Of a stretch of 54,274 nt of DNA, positions 1 through 8,635 are shown in pieces; position 1 is the first letter of the stretch, and every line of letters begins with the position of its first letter. Source of the stretch: Paenibacillus barengoltzii NBRC 101215 (GTDB taxonomy: Bacteria > Bacillota > Bacilli > Paenibacillales > Paenibacillaceae); assembly GCF_004000745.1 (NCBI RefSeq), contig NZ_BILV01000042.1:1-54274 (forward strand), in the 5' to 3' direction. The position numbers and the translations under genes were made by a program. A model generated the notes under the pieces. That model saw nothing but the letters and a program-made list of their open reading frames with translations. It did not search any database and was not told where the DNA came from.

Positions 1-29
1 GTTATCGTCTTATCGGCGACAACTCTTAT

Positions 30-58
30 ATTATATCAAGTAATTCGTTCGAATGCAA
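30..58 (-). promoter_or_regulatory. Sigma-A promoter (inner of a tandem pair) firing left out of the window
   Basis: On the minus strand TTGCAT (58-53) and a perfect TATAAT (35-30) are separated by exactly 17 bases. The start would lie near position 23, in a sequence beginning GAGTTGTCGCC. No coding sequence follows before the window edge. With the similar promoter at 120-147 this resembles the tandem promoters of a Bacillota rRNA operon; that identity is inference because the transcribed region is outside the window. Confidence 0.6.
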
Positions 59-119
59 GAACTTTTTTCGACTGTCCGGTTCATGCATCGTCGTAATTAC
101 CTCGTCGCTGTGAGCGACT

Positions 120-147
120 TTTATAATATATCAAACCTCTCAAACAA
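120..147 (-). promoter_or_regulatory. Upstream promoter of the tandem pair
   Basis: On the minus strand TTGTTT (147-142) and TATAAA (125-120) are separated by 16 bases; an overlapping TATTAT sits at 128-123. The stretch after the -10 (AAAAGTCGCTC) echoes that after the promoter at 30-58 (AAGAGTTGTCGC), so the two look like duplicated promoter units about 90 bp apart. The -35 is weak. Confidence 0.4.
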
Positions 148-210
148 ATACAAATGAAATACTTGGAAATTGCCCCCTGCACTCGAGAATCTACTATTAT
201 ATAAATATAT

Positions 211-248
211 AAAAAAAGAAAACCTGCAATCCTCAAAGGGACTGCAGG
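211..248 (-). terminator. Rho-independent terminator of pbuG
   Basis: Read on the minus strand, CCTGCAGTCC and GGATTGCAGG form a stem followed by TTTTCTTTTTTT. It lies about 25 bases after the pbuG stop codon. Confidence 0.85.
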
Positions 249-271
249 CTTGAGAGGCCGTTAGCTCATCC

Positions 272-1672
272 TTAACCCTGGCTGCCAAGGAAAATGTAAC
301 GGAGAATGATCAGAACGAACAATACCCACATTAACCAGTGGATGTCGTATTTCTTTTTGCCAATCAGATTGGCCGCGAAGGCCAGCACCACATAGAACAC
401 GACACCAAACGAAATCCCGTTCGCAATATTGTAGGTGAACGGCATCATCGTTACCGTCAAGAACGCAGGGATAGCGATAACCATATCGGAGAAGTCGATC
501 TCTTTGATCGATTGCACCATCAGAACACCAACGATGATCAAGGCTGCAGCCGTTGCAGCACCAGGGATCAAAGCGGCGATCGGAGCCAAGAACAAGGCCG
601 CCAAGAAGCAAACCCCCGTCGTGAGGGCAGTCAACCCTGTACGTCCACCTTCTGCTACGCCAGCTGCACTTTCAACATAAGCCGTCGTCGTGGAAGTCCC
701 CAGCAATGCACCGCCAGTAACAGCCGCTGCGTCAACCAGCATGGCTTTGCCGACGCGTTTTTTGCCTTCTTCTGGATCCTTCATGATTCCTGCACGAGAA
801 GCTGTACCTACCAAAGTACCAAATGTATCAAACAATTCTACGAAAGTGAAAGTCGCAATCGCGGAAATAATACCTGTATGCAAAATACCGTCCCAGTCAA
901 AGCGTGCAAAGTTAATTTGCGTGAAATCTGGAACCCAAGGCGTTTGCGGATTGGACAAAGTACCGAAGTCCACTACCCCCATCAGCAAAGCGATAACCGT
1001 CGTTCCCAGGATCCCCAGCAAAATCGCGCCGCGAACGTTCAGCACCATCAAAACCCCGATCAGCAACAAACCAATCAAAGTAAGCTGTACGTCCGTGTTC
1101 TCCAGACTGCCTAAATGAATGACCGTTTCAAAGGAAAGTACATCGGTGAACGTATTCGCCGGAATATCGCTGCCAGCTTCAACGCCGATGGTCATCAGCC
1201 CGCTGTTTTTCAGACCGATAATCGTAATGAACAACCCGATCCCGACCGTAATTGCATGCTTCAACGAATCTGGAACGGCATCCAGCAGCATTTGACGAAC
1301 TTTCGTTAAAGTCAACAGGATGAAGATCAACCCGGAAATGAATACAGCCGTTAAGCCCATTTCCCAAGTAAACGGATGATCCGTTGTCGCAGATGACAGA
1401 ATGACGGACGCAAAATACGCGTTCAGACCCATCCCCGGCGCAAGCGCTACAGGAAAGTTAATGAAAAGGCCCATGGCAATCGTGAAAATCCCTGCGGACA
1501 GCGCCGTTGCCAAGAATACGGAGTACCAACCCATTTCGATCTGGCCAAACGCCGTCAACGTGTTCGGGTTCACCGTAAGGATGTAGGCCATCGCCATAAA
1601 CGTGGTCAGGCCCGCCATAATTTCCGTACGTACCGTCGTACCGTTCTGTTTCAGTTTAAAAAACCGATCCAT
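272..1672 (-). CDS. pbuG: Hypoxanthine/guanine permease, AzgA-type NCS2 family
   Basis: 466-residue polytopic membrane protein that would import hypoxanthine and guanine by proton symport. It starts MDRFFKLKQNGTTVRTEIMA, the typical N-terminus of PbuG/AzgA permeases, followed by the conserved AMAYILTVNP segment and many hydrophobic helices; FVELFDTFGTLVG and GALLGTSTTTAYVESAAGVAEGGRTG-like conserved loops (in parts) are present around residues 270-350. A longer in-frame reading to 1783 exists but has no family similarity; ATG at 1672 has an AGGGGGAG site in front. It follows guaA on the same strand as in B. subtilis, but has its own promoter, PurBox-like sites and guanine riboswitch, so it is probably transcribed and switched off separately when guanine is plentiful. 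Confidence 0.93.
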   Translation of the reverse strand: MDRFFKLKQNGTTVRTEIMAGLTTFMAMAYILTVNPNTLTAFGQIEMGWYSVFLATALSAGIFTIAMGLFINFPVALAPGMGLNAYFASVILSSATTDHPFTWEMGLTAVFISGLIFILLTLTKVRQMLLDAVPDSLKHAITVGIGLFITIIGLKNSGLMTIGVEAGSDIPANTFTDVLSFETVIHLGSLENTDVQLTLIGLLLIGVLMVLNVRGAILLGILGTTVIALLMGVVDFGTLSNPQTPWVPDFTQINFARFDWDGILHTGIISAIATFTFVELFDTFGTLVGTASRAGIMKDPEEGKKRVGKAMLVDAAAVTGGALLGTSTTTAYVESAAGVAEGGRTGLTALTTGVCFLAALFLAPIAALIPGAATAAALIIVGVLMVQSIKEIDFSDMVIAIPAFLTVTMMPFTYNIANGISFGVVFYVVLAFAANLIGKKKYDIHWLMWVLFVLIILRYIFLGSQG

Positions 1673-1762
1673 GATAAAATTACTCCCCCTTAAAAATTGA
1701 CAATCCTGGTTCAAACAACTGGCATCACAGCACCACTTTGCCTGCATTCCCTTCGGAAAACG

Positions 1763-1792
1763 ACAAAAAGCCCGAGGCGACATCCCTCGGGT
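1763..1792 (-). terminator. Leader terminator of the pbuG riboswitch
   Basis: On the minus strand CCCGAGG-GATGTCG-CCTCGGG is followed by CTTTTT. It lies between the purine aptamer and the pbuG start, the place expected for the OFF structure of a transcriptional riboswitch. A 7-base complement, GAAACGA just after the aptamer and TCGTTTC just before the terminator, could be part of the switching structure (inference). Confidence 0.8.
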
Positions 1793-1938
1793 TACCGTAC
1801 ATCCAGAAGAAACGATCGTTCGGATCAGTCAACAGCCCTAGGCTTTCGTTCAAAGCAAGCTTTCGCAGCAGGAGCATTCATCCGAGCAACATCCCCGAAC
1901 TTTCCCCAACTCGCTCCAACGATACGTTCGTTTCTTCC

Positions 1939-2006
1939 TTTCGTAGCCAGATCATTTACGGTGACCTCGTAGAGACTTCCGGGCCAATTCCCGGAATTAT
2001 ACGAAA
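1939..2006 (-). ncRNA. Purine (guanine-type) riboswitch aptamer upstream of pbuG
   Basis: On the minus strand the purine aptamer signature is complete: P1 arms TTTCGTA (2006-2000) and TACGAAA (1945-1939), the TATAATTCC entry, a P2 hairpin capped by GAATTGG, the junction GTCTCTAC, and the L3 loop ACCGTAAAT. The base that pairs with the ligand (position 74 of the B. subtilis xpt aptamer) is C, at 1946, which predicts guanine or hypoxanthine rather than adenine binding. U48 of the xpt aptamer is replaced by C; this base is flipped out in the known structures. About 145 bases separate the aptamer from the leader terminator, longer than usual. Confidence 0.93.
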
Positions 2007-2068
2007 AGAACTATGCGGTTTTGTCGATATCCAGACAAGCCATGTCAGCAAGGCTTATTACATGATTT

Positions 2069-2097
2069 ATTCTAGGCGGAGGGTCCTAAAATGTCAA
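2069..2097 (-). promoter_or_regulatory. pbuG promoter
   Basis: On the minus strand a consensus TTGACA (2097-2092) and TAGAAT (2074-2069) are 17 bases apart. The transcript would begin near 2062, about 55 bases before the purine aptamer, so the riboswitch is inside the leader. Confidence 0.82.
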
Positions 2098-2101
2098 CAG
2101 A

Positions 2102-2146
2102 AAAAACGAATATTCGATTCAATTCGTGATATTATTGTTCGTAATT
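2102..2146 (-). promoter_or_regulatory. PurBox-like pair upstream of the pbuG promoter
   Basis: On the minus strand AATTACGAACAAT (2146-2134) matches the PurR box AWWWCCGAACWWT at 12 of 13 positions. An opposing AAAAACGAATATT (2102-2114, plus strand) matches at 11 of 13. They sit directly upstream of the -35, as PurR sites do in B. subtilis, and are separated by 19 bases. pbuG is a known PurR target there. No purR gene is in the window. Confidence 0.5.
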
Positions 2147-2223
2147 TGAATTATTCGTGAAAATTTACACTGATTTCAAAGTAATCAAGAGACCCAAAGC
2201 AACAGATACAACAATAAATTAAC

Positions 2224-2275
2224 TAAAAATGCTCTCCTTTATTTGCCTGAACCGGCATCCAAAGGAGAGCATTTG
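2224..2275 (-). terminator. Terminator of guaA
   Basis: On the minus strand AAATGCTCTCCTTT and AAAGGAGAGCATTT form a long perfect stem closed by a loop of about 20 bases, ending in TTTTTAG. It begins 14 bases after the guaA stop. Confidence 0.85.
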
Positions 2276-2288
2276 AGAATTTGATAAC

Positions 2289-3827
2289 CTATTCCCATTC
2301 AATCGTGGCCGGCGGCTTCGACGTAATGTCGTACACGACACGGTTCACGTTCTCGACTTCGTTGACGATCCGTACAGAGATCTTCTCCAGCACGTCCCAC
2401 GGGATACGCGCCCAGTCGGCGGTCATGCCGTCGATGGACGTCACCGCGCGGATACCTACGGTGTAGGAGTAAGTACGAGCGTCGCCCATGACCCCTACGC
2501 TGCGCATGTTCGGCAATGCCGTAAAGTATTGCCAAATCTCGCGATCCAGCCCCGCCTTGGCAATTTCTTCGCGCAGGATGTAATCGGAATCCCGAACGAT
2601 TTGCAATTTCTCTTCCGTCACTTCGCCCAAGACGCGAATCGCAAGTCCCGGTCCCGGGAACGGTTGTCTCCACACGATTTCCCGCGGCAGCCCTAATTCT
2701 TCGCCAACCTTGCGCACTTCGTCTTTGAACAACGTTTTCAGCGGTTCAATCAGCTTGAACTTCATATCTTCCGGCAGCCCGCCCACGTTATGGTGGGACT
2801 TAATCGTTTGAGCCGTTGCCGTGCCGCTCTCGACAATGTCGGTATACAACGTCCCCTGCGCCAGGTAAGTAAAGTCATCGAACTTCGCCGACTCTTCGTC
2901 GAACACGTAAATAAACTCGTTACCGATGATTTTGCGCTTCTGTTCCGGATCATCCACGCCGGCCAGCTTCGAGAGGAAACGCTCGCGCGCATCAATCTTG
3001 ACAACCTTCATATCGAATTTGCCCACGAAGGTCTCCATGACGCTCTCCGCTTCGCCTTTGCGCAGCAGACCGTGATCGATGAACATACAGGTTAACTGAT
3101 CACCAATTGCTTTATGAATCAGCATAGCCACCACTGAGGAGTCTACACCGCCGCTCAACGCACAAAGCACTTTGCCGTCGCCGACTTGAGTGCGAATATC
3201 ACGTACCGCGTCTTCAATAAACGTCTCCATGCTCCAGTTGCCTTCGCAGCCGCAGATGTCATAAAGGAAATTGCGGATCATTTCATTCCCATGTACAGAA
3301 TGCCGCACTTCAGGATGGAATTGCACACCGTACATCTTCCGGTCCGGATTGGCAAATCCGGCGATCGGCGCATGCTCTGTTGATGCATCAACCACGAAGC
3401 CGTCCGGAAGCTGGGTCACATGGTCCCCGTGGCTCATCCATACGGTCTGCTTCGAATCCAGACCGCGAGTTAGGGCCGAATGTTCGGCAAAATCCACGTC
3501 CGCTTTGCCGTACTCGCGTTTTGCCGCCCGTTCAACCTTACCGCCAAGCTGGTGAGCCATCAACTGCATCCCATAACAGATGCCGAAGATCGGCACACCG
3601 ATGTCGTACACGGCCGGGTCAATGTGTGGGGCATCCTCCGCATAAACGCTGGATGGACCCCCCGAAAATACGATGCCTTTCGGCGCGATTTCCCGCAGGC
3701 GTTCAACCGGCGTATTATACGGCAGCAATTCGCTGTATACGCCTAAGTCGCGGATTCTTCTTGCGATTAACTGATTGTATTGTCCTCCGAAGTCAAGGAC
3801 CACAATCATTTCATTTGGCTTATTCAT
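2289..3827 (-). CDS. guaA: GMP synthase (glutamine-hydrolysing)
   Basis: 512 residues, the normal GuaA length. It converts XMP, ATP and glutamine to GMP in the cytosol. The N-terminal class I glutamine amidotransferase has the nucleophile C84 in FGICYGMQL and the partners H171 and E173 in QFHPEVRHS. The ATP-pyrophosphatase domain has the P-loop LSGGVDSS (224-231). The C-terminal dimerisation domain ends in the family's typical [11 protein letters not shown] at 3827 follows GAGGGAGG. It lies 78 bases after the transglutaminase-like gene with no clear promoter between, so it may be read through from the moxR operon, as the conserved order suggests. No riboswitch was seen directly in front of it. 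Confidence 0.97.
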   Translation of the reverse strand: MNKPNEMIVVLDFGGQYNQLIARRIRDLGVYSELLPYNTPVERLREIAPKGIVFSGGPSSVYAEDAPHIDPAVYDIGVPIFGICYGMQLMAHQLGGKVERAAKREYGKADVDFAEHSALTRGLDSKQTVWMSHGDHVTQLPDGFVVDASTEHAPIAGFANPDRKMYGVQFHPEVRHSVHGNEMIRNFLYDICGCEGNWSMETFIEDAVRDIRTQVGDGKVLCALSGGVDSSVVAMLIHKAIGDQLTCMFIDHGLLRKGEAESVMETFVGKFDMKVVKIDARERFLSKLAGVDDPEQKRKIIGNEFIYVFDEESAKFDDFTYLAQGTLYTDIVESGTATAQTIKSHHNVGGLPEDMKFKLIEPLKTLFKDEVRKVGEELGLPREIVWRQPFPGPGLAIRVLGEVTEEKLQIVRDSDYILREEIAKAGLDREIWQYFTALPNMRSVGVMGDARTYSYTVGIRAVTSIDGMTADWARIPWDVLEKISVRIVNEVENVNRVVYDITSKPPATIEWE

Positions 3828-3905
3828 GACCGAGCCTCCCTCAAATTATGACACCTATTATACGAAACGACAAAAGAGGTCGTCAAGGAAGCCCAAACGC
3901 CAATT

Positions 3906-6314
3906 TCAGCCTCGGCGAGAGGCCAACTTCCGGCATTGTTCAAGGAATTTCACGCTTTCCTGTCGATCCGGTCGCAAGCCTCCGTAGTAGATCTTTTCCC
4001 AGGTCCGTACGAACTGCTCCGCACACTCCGATTGTGCCTGATCTTCGCTGAACGCGCCCTGAATATATTCCCGGGCTGTCATGGACGCGGGCTTGGGACC
4101 ATGCAGCAATGCCAACTCGCGCCAAACCCGATCCGCTGAAGCAAGCAACTCGCGGCGTCCAGGAAACGTGCTCCCTGGCCGCAATCGTCCGAAGGCAAGC
4201 AGCAGTAAGTATCCGCGCAGCCTCAGTTCTCGTGCGAACAGTAAGGCGAAACCAGCAGTTAAAGCCAAAACGGTCCAATCAAACGGGCGCAGCCGCGGGG
4301 TCATACGGGTAAGTTTTTCGTAAGCCAATTCAGTAAGTCTCGGTTGCAGGTGCTTAGCCACTTCAACAGCTTTGGCTAACCACGGAAAAGCCGCTACCGT
4401 ATCTGCTTCACCTAATCTATAATCCGCTAAGGTGCTGACGCTCAAGGCGATGGACTCGCCAAACCCTGGCGTCGGATCAAAGGCAATCCAACCCGTTTCG
4501 GGAAAATAAACCTCGACCCACGAATGCGCATCCGCATAGGCTACGGTATATCGGTGCATCTCTGCCGAGCTGGAGCCTGTACCGCTTGCTAGTGAAACGG
4601 CCTCCCCCCTGCTCCCCGTTCCTCCGGAAGTCGAAGCTGCAGACGGCGCAGGGTCCCCGGGCGCGAAGCCTTTGACCCAACGAGCCGGAATTCCGCCGCT
4701 GCGCAGCAGAATGACCATCGCCGTCGAGAAGTGATCGCAATAACCGATGCGGTCGACGAACAGGAAGTGGTCAACGAAATCGGCCCCTTCCGGCGGCTGC
4801 CGGGAATCCAAGCTGTAAGTATAGCGATGCTCTAAGTAGCTCTCGACCGCAGCGGCCGCATCATAGCGGTTGCTCTCTCCGGCGACAAGCCGCTCGCCCA
4901 GCTTCCGCACCCGCTCCGGCAGTGCATCCGGCAGCTGCAGAAAGCGGTCACGGACCTCTGCCGGGTCCGACCCCTCTTCTTGGCGCAGCTTGTCTGCAGA
5001 CGCTGTTGACACCGCCGACGTCAGCTCATAGCTGTAAATGCGCTCCGAGGGAGCCGCATAGTCGACGATCAAGGCATCGGCCCAAGCGTCGAACCTAGGT
5101 TCAATCTCCACCGGTTCTTCCCCGTCACCAGCGATGATCCGTTCCGCCTGGACCGGAAGCCCGCCGGACAGCAAGGCGACCCTTCCCGTTAACGGGGCTT
5201 CAAACGTCACCGTTTGGCGGATCAGCTTGCGCCCGGTGTCGATCTGGGCTGCGGCTGGGATGGCCGCGTCTTCAGCCGCCTCGCCCGTCACACCGCCCGT
5301 ACGCTCCGCCCCGGCGATCACCGGCGCGCTATCCCCGACCGGCTGAATCCAGCCCCGGCCGGTGTACACGCTTTTGCTCTCGCCGCGCCAGTACGTATTG
5401 TACGGGGACAACGCCGTAAAATATGGATCAAGGCGCAGGCGCAGCGGCCCGCCCAGCTTGGAGTCGTCCCGACCGTAGCCGGAGACGTTGACCGCCGCGG
5501 CCCGGCCCGCCGTGGCAGGCAACTCGGCTCCGCTCCACTCCGACAAGCTGCGGGCGACCTGCTCCCACGAGATCGCCCGCACCGGCTGCAGCGGCAGCAG
5601 CGAGCTGAGCAGCGCTGCGCCCGCCACGCAGGCGAGTACGACGACCCCGCCGGCGAGTCTCCCGGCTCCCCGGCTCGGTCCAGACTCGCCGCGATGGAAC
5701 GCCGCCGCTTGCAGCGCGAGGCCCAAAGCTGCCGAGCGGATGACGCCCAAATACAGCTCTAGGCCAACGGCCGCCTCCAGCGCGAGCAAGTAAATCACCG
5801 TGGCGCTCAAGAACAGCAAAATACTTTGGCGCGATAATGCCAGCATTTGTACGGAAACAACCAGCAACGTCCAACCGATCAACAGGAGCAAAGCCCGCGT
5901 CTCCATACTGATGGAGAACAGCCGCCCCGTATCCCAAAACACCTCCAAATCCGAAGAGACCGTATGGGCGTAGTCGATAAACCAGCCAATCCCTTCCCCT
6001 CTTCCGAACAGATACAACATGGCACCGGCGATAAGCAGCGGCGGAACCGGTGCATACAGAACAGACGGCAGCCGCAGGCAGCCAATGAGCAGTAAAGCAC
6101 CAGTGAGAACGAAAAACAGCGGAAGCAGCTCCGTCTGCCTTTCAGGAATCATCGCGTGCAGCGGATACAACCATTCCCCAAATAAAGCAAACAACAACAG
6201 CGTGATTAAGATTCGCAGGCCGATGGAAGGCGCTGAATGTCCGCTGCGTCGGGAGGATGTCATCGGTGCCGACAGACCGCTGGTAGGGATCACTGACGCT
6301 TTAGGCGCTGACAT
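3906..6314 (-). CDS. Transglutaminase-like membrane protein (YebA/TgpA type)
   Basis: 802 residues. Several membrane helices occupy roughly residues 25-235, then an extracytoplasmic region with a transglutaminase-like core. C526 (RIGYCDHFS), H597 (DAHSWVEV) and D613 (FDPTPGF) form the expected triad, and RSGGIPARWVKGF is the usual sequence after the cysteine. Another helix near residue 680 precedes a C-terminal cytoplasmic tail. It overlaps the DUF58 gene by 14 bases and uses an AAGGGG site inside that gene. In B. subtilis the equivalent is yebA, in the same order. Such proteins are thought to work with MoxR ATPases and DUF58 proteins, possibly in envelope protein maturation; the substrate is unknown. 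Confidence 0.88.
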   Translation of the reverse strand: MSAPKASVIPTSGLSAPMTSSRRSGHSAPSIGLRILITLLLFALFGEWLYPLHAMIPERQTELLPLFFVLTGALLLIGCLRLPSVLYAPVPPLLIAGAMLYLFGRGEGIGWFIDYAHTVSSDLEVFWDTGRLFSISMETRALLLLIGWTLLVVSVQMLALSRQSILLFLSATVIYLLALEAAVGLELYLGVIRSAALGLALQAAAFHRGESGPSRGAGRLAGGVVVLACVAGAALLSSLLPLQPVRAISWEQVARSLSEWSGAELPATAGRAAAVNVSGYGRDDSKLGGPLRLRLDPYFTALSPYNTYWRGESKSVYTGRGWIQPVGDSAPVIAGAERTGGVTGEAAEDAAIPAAAQIDTGRKLIRQTVTFEAPLTGRVALLSGGLPVQAERIIAGDGEEPVEIEPRFDAWADALIVDYAAPSERIYSYELTSAVSTASADKLRQEEGSDPAEVRDRFLQLPDALPERVRKLGERLVAGESNRYDAAAAVESYLEHRYTYSLDSRQPPEGADFVDHFLFVDRIGYCDHFSTAMVILLRSGGIPARWVKGFAPGDPAPSAASTSGGTGSRGEAVSLASGTGSSSAEMHRYTVAYADAHSWVEVYFPETGWIAFDPTPGFGESIALSVSTLADYRLGEADTVAAFPWLAKAVEVAKHLQPRLTELAYEKLTRMTPRLRPFDWTVLALTAGFALLFARELRLRGYLLLLAFGRLRPGSTFPGRRELLASADRVWRELALLHGPKPASMTAREYIQGAFSEDQAQSECAEQFVRTWEKIYYGGLRPDRQESVKFLEQCRKLASRRG

Positions 6315-7539
6315 GCTTGATCGCCCCTTTCCGTGGAGTTTTCGTCCGATACAGCGTCAGATCCAGCACCGTGACGCCCCTCTCCCGCAGTCGGGCAACC
6401 AGCCGCCCCAGATCCGATCCGCCAAGTCCGCCGGCACACCAAACTTCCGTGGCCACGCCCAGCTCAGCCAAATGCAGCACATCGCCCGCTAATTCAGGCG
6501 TCAGCTTGCCGGTGATGACGGTGAGGCTTTGCCCTTGGGAGAACACCTCGGACCAATCCCGGCGCAGTATTTCACCCGCAGACAAACCGTTCCCCAAGCG
6601 GAGGCCGGCAAGCTGCTCCAGACCGCTCATCAAGCCATCGCGACCGTTCACCTGGCAAGCGCCGTCCATCCCGCCATGGCTGAACCGAAGCTCATCGGCC
6701 CCAGAATCGCCGCCTGCTTCGCGCGTTAGCCACGTTGCGGCTGCCGACACCGCCAGCTCGAAGCCGGCGGAGGAAGCATAATCGCCGTCACGTGTGCTCA
6801 GCAGCAAATAACGCGGCATCACCCCCTGCTCTTCGGGAATGCGGGAGAGCAACTCCCCTTTTTTCGCCGAGTATTTCCAGTGGATTCGCCGCAACGGGTC
6901 CCCTTCAACATAAGGTCTTAACCGGCCCGGAGCTGGAGAGGATGCGACCAACTGAGGCTGCCATGCTCCGCCGCCCTCTTGCTCCGCCCGTACCTCTGCC
7001 TTCGGGGGATTTCCTGCCAGCGGCAACGGATGAACGACCATCACCTCTGGGGAGGCCGCAAGTCGGCTCCGCTTGAACCAGCCAAACGGATCGCCCCAGG
7101 TCAGCTTGACGGACGCTTGCTTATAGACGCCCCGGGGTAAGCCCTGAATCGTATAAGTCATCCGGTAGTACCGGCGAAATCCGGTAAAAAACAAACTACC
7201 GCCCCGGCTCCCCGGGCGGTTCTTCCCATTTTCTGAACCCACGGTGTCACCTGCAAGTTGGTCCTCGATCTGCAGCCAAACCGGCGGCAGACCTCCCTCA
7301 CAGCGGACCGATAACGTGACCGTGACCGGTTCGCCGGCAACCGGATAGACCGGTTGCCAAGCGCGCTCCACCTTAAAGCGCTTTGGGCCAAACGCTTGGA
7401 CCAAGATGCCCTGCAGCATCATGAATCCGACCAGCAGCAGCAAGAATAAAGACGACACCCCGCCGCGCCAAGCATACCAACCTCCCAAAGCGCCGGCGAA
7501 GGCGACGGCGATCAGCCACGCCCATCCTGCGTGCTTCAT
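6301..7539 (-). CDS. DUF58 family protein (YeaD type)
   Basis: 412 residues. Two short hydrophobic N-terminal helices (about 5-45) are followed by a soluble region. The DUF58 hallmark RPYVEGDPLRRIHWKYSAKK lies near residues 210-230, just before a von Willebrand A-like fold. The start overlaps the stop of the moxR gene by four bases (ATGA), which indicates translational coupling. The moxR–DUF58–transglutaminase triplet is conserved in many bacteria, where the MoxR ATPase is thought to remodel a complex containing the DUF58/VWA partner. Target unknown. Confidence 0.88.
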   Translation of the reverse strand: MKHAGWAWLIAVAFAGALGGWYAWRGGVSSLFLLLLVGFMMLQGILVQAFGPKRFKVERAWQPVYPVAGEPVTVTLSVRCEGGLPPVWLQIEDQLAGDTVGSENGKNRPGSRGGSLFFTGFRRYYRMTYTIQGLPRGVYKQASVKLTWGDPFGWFKRSRLAASPEVMVVHPLPLAGNPPKAEVRAEQEGGGAWQPQLVASSPAPGRLRPYVEGDPLRRIHWKYSAKKGELLSRIPEEQGVMPRYLLLSTRDGDYASSAGFELAVSAAATWLTREAGGDSGADELRFSHGGMDGACQVNGRDGLMSGLEQLAGLRLGNGLSAGEILRRDWSEVFSQGQSLTVITGKLTPELAGDVLHLAELGVATEVWCAGGLGGSDLGRLVARLRERGVTVLDLTLYRTKTPRKGAIKHVSA

Positions 7540-8504
7540 GATGAAGCCCCCGCTCTCCGTGCAAAAATCGGCACATCCACCTTAGACAACACCTCTGATA
7601 ACGCCTGCTCGCCGCTGACTCCGTCAAGCTTCGCTTCCGTTCGCAACACGATCCGGTGCGTGAGCACAGCGGGCGCGACCGCCTTGACATCGTCCGGCGT
7701 GACGAAGGAGCGTCCTCGGTAATACGCCATCGCCTGCGCCGCCCCCATCCAAGCGAGCGTTGCGCGCGGGCTGAAGCCCAGTGCGATTTGCGGATGCCGC
7801 CGGGAGACGTCCGCAGCGCCAACCATATAGCGCTTGATGACGTCGTCCACAAATACGCTGCGCACCTGACGCTGCATCAGGGCAATTTCCTCCGGTAACA
7901 GCACCGGCTTCAGATCGGCAAGATCAGGCGGATCTTGCATTCTCCCGAGTAAATCCACCTCCTGCTCCGGATTCGGGTACCCGAGCGTCAGCCGCATCAG
8001 AAAGCGATCCAACTGCGCCTCCGGCAAGCGATAGGTTCCTTCGTATTCCAGCGGATTTTGCGTCGCCAGCAGCAAGAACGGCTTCGGCAAAGCCCGCGTC
8101 TCTCCGTCAATCGTCACTTTCCGTTCTTCCATCGCTTCCAGTAAGGCCGACTGGGTTCGCGGCGCTGCCCGATTGATCTCATCGGCCAATACAACATGGG
8201 CGAACACCGGCCCTGGCCGAAACTCAAACTGACCGCTCTGCGCATGGTATACCGTTACGCCGGTGACATCGGACGGCAGCAGGTCCGACGTGAACTGAAT
8301 GCGGCCAAACGTCCCGCCGATGCAGGCAGCTAACGTACGGACCAGCATCGTTTTCCCCACTCCGGGTACATCCTCCAGCAAAATATGACCGCCGCTCAGC
8401 ATCGCCACTACCGCGAGCTCGATCTCCGCTTTTTTTCCAACGATCACCCGATCCACCTTGTGGACGAGCCGCTCCAGCAACGTCTGCGCTTGATCGTGAT
8501 TCAT
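7536..8504 (-). CDS. MoxR family AAA+ ATPase (YeaC type)
   Basis: 322 residues. Walker A is EDVPGVGKT (44-52); Walker B with the sensor region is LADEINRAAPRTQSALLEAMEE-like, near residue 110; the C-terminal lid domain carries RRHPQIALGFSPRA and PDDVKAVAPAVLTHRI, typical of MoxR. The start is put at ATG 8504 because GGAGGGG lies eight bases upstream; the in-frame extension to 8534 lacks a site. It is the first gene of the four-gene minus-strand operon ending in guaA. Predicted cytosolic chaperone-like ATPase acting with the downstream DUF58 protein. Confidence 0.92.
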   Translation of the reverse strand: MNHDQAQTLLERLVHKVDRVIVGKKAEIELAVVAMLSGGHILLEDVPGVGKTMLVRTLAACIGGTFGRIQFTSDLLPSDVTGVTVYHAQSGQFEFRPGPVFAHVVLADEINRAAPRTQSALLEAMEERKVTIDGETRALPKPFLLLATQNPLEYEGTYRLPEAQLDRFLMRLTLGYPNPEQEVDLLGRMQDPPDLADLKPVLLPEEIALMQRQVRSVFVDDVIKRYMVGAADVSRRHPQIALGFSPRATLAWMGAAQAMAYYRGRSFVTPDDVKAVAPAVLTHRIVLRTEAKLDGVSGEQALSEVLSKVDVPIFARRAGASS

Positions 8505-8635
8505 CCTGACTTCCCCTCCATTTCTAAAAACCATGGCCGTAATCTATCAACCAGTATCTCCAGAAACTAGTGGAAATAGACATGGAAGAAAGGGAGAGAA
8601 AGTTAAGCGTTTGTCCCAAAAATCTATCAAAACAA

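Noticed and set aside
338..1114. 258-codon plus-strand frame opposite pbuG
   Set aside because: Lies wholly inside a clearly coding gene in another frame; charged low-complexity product without ribosome site.
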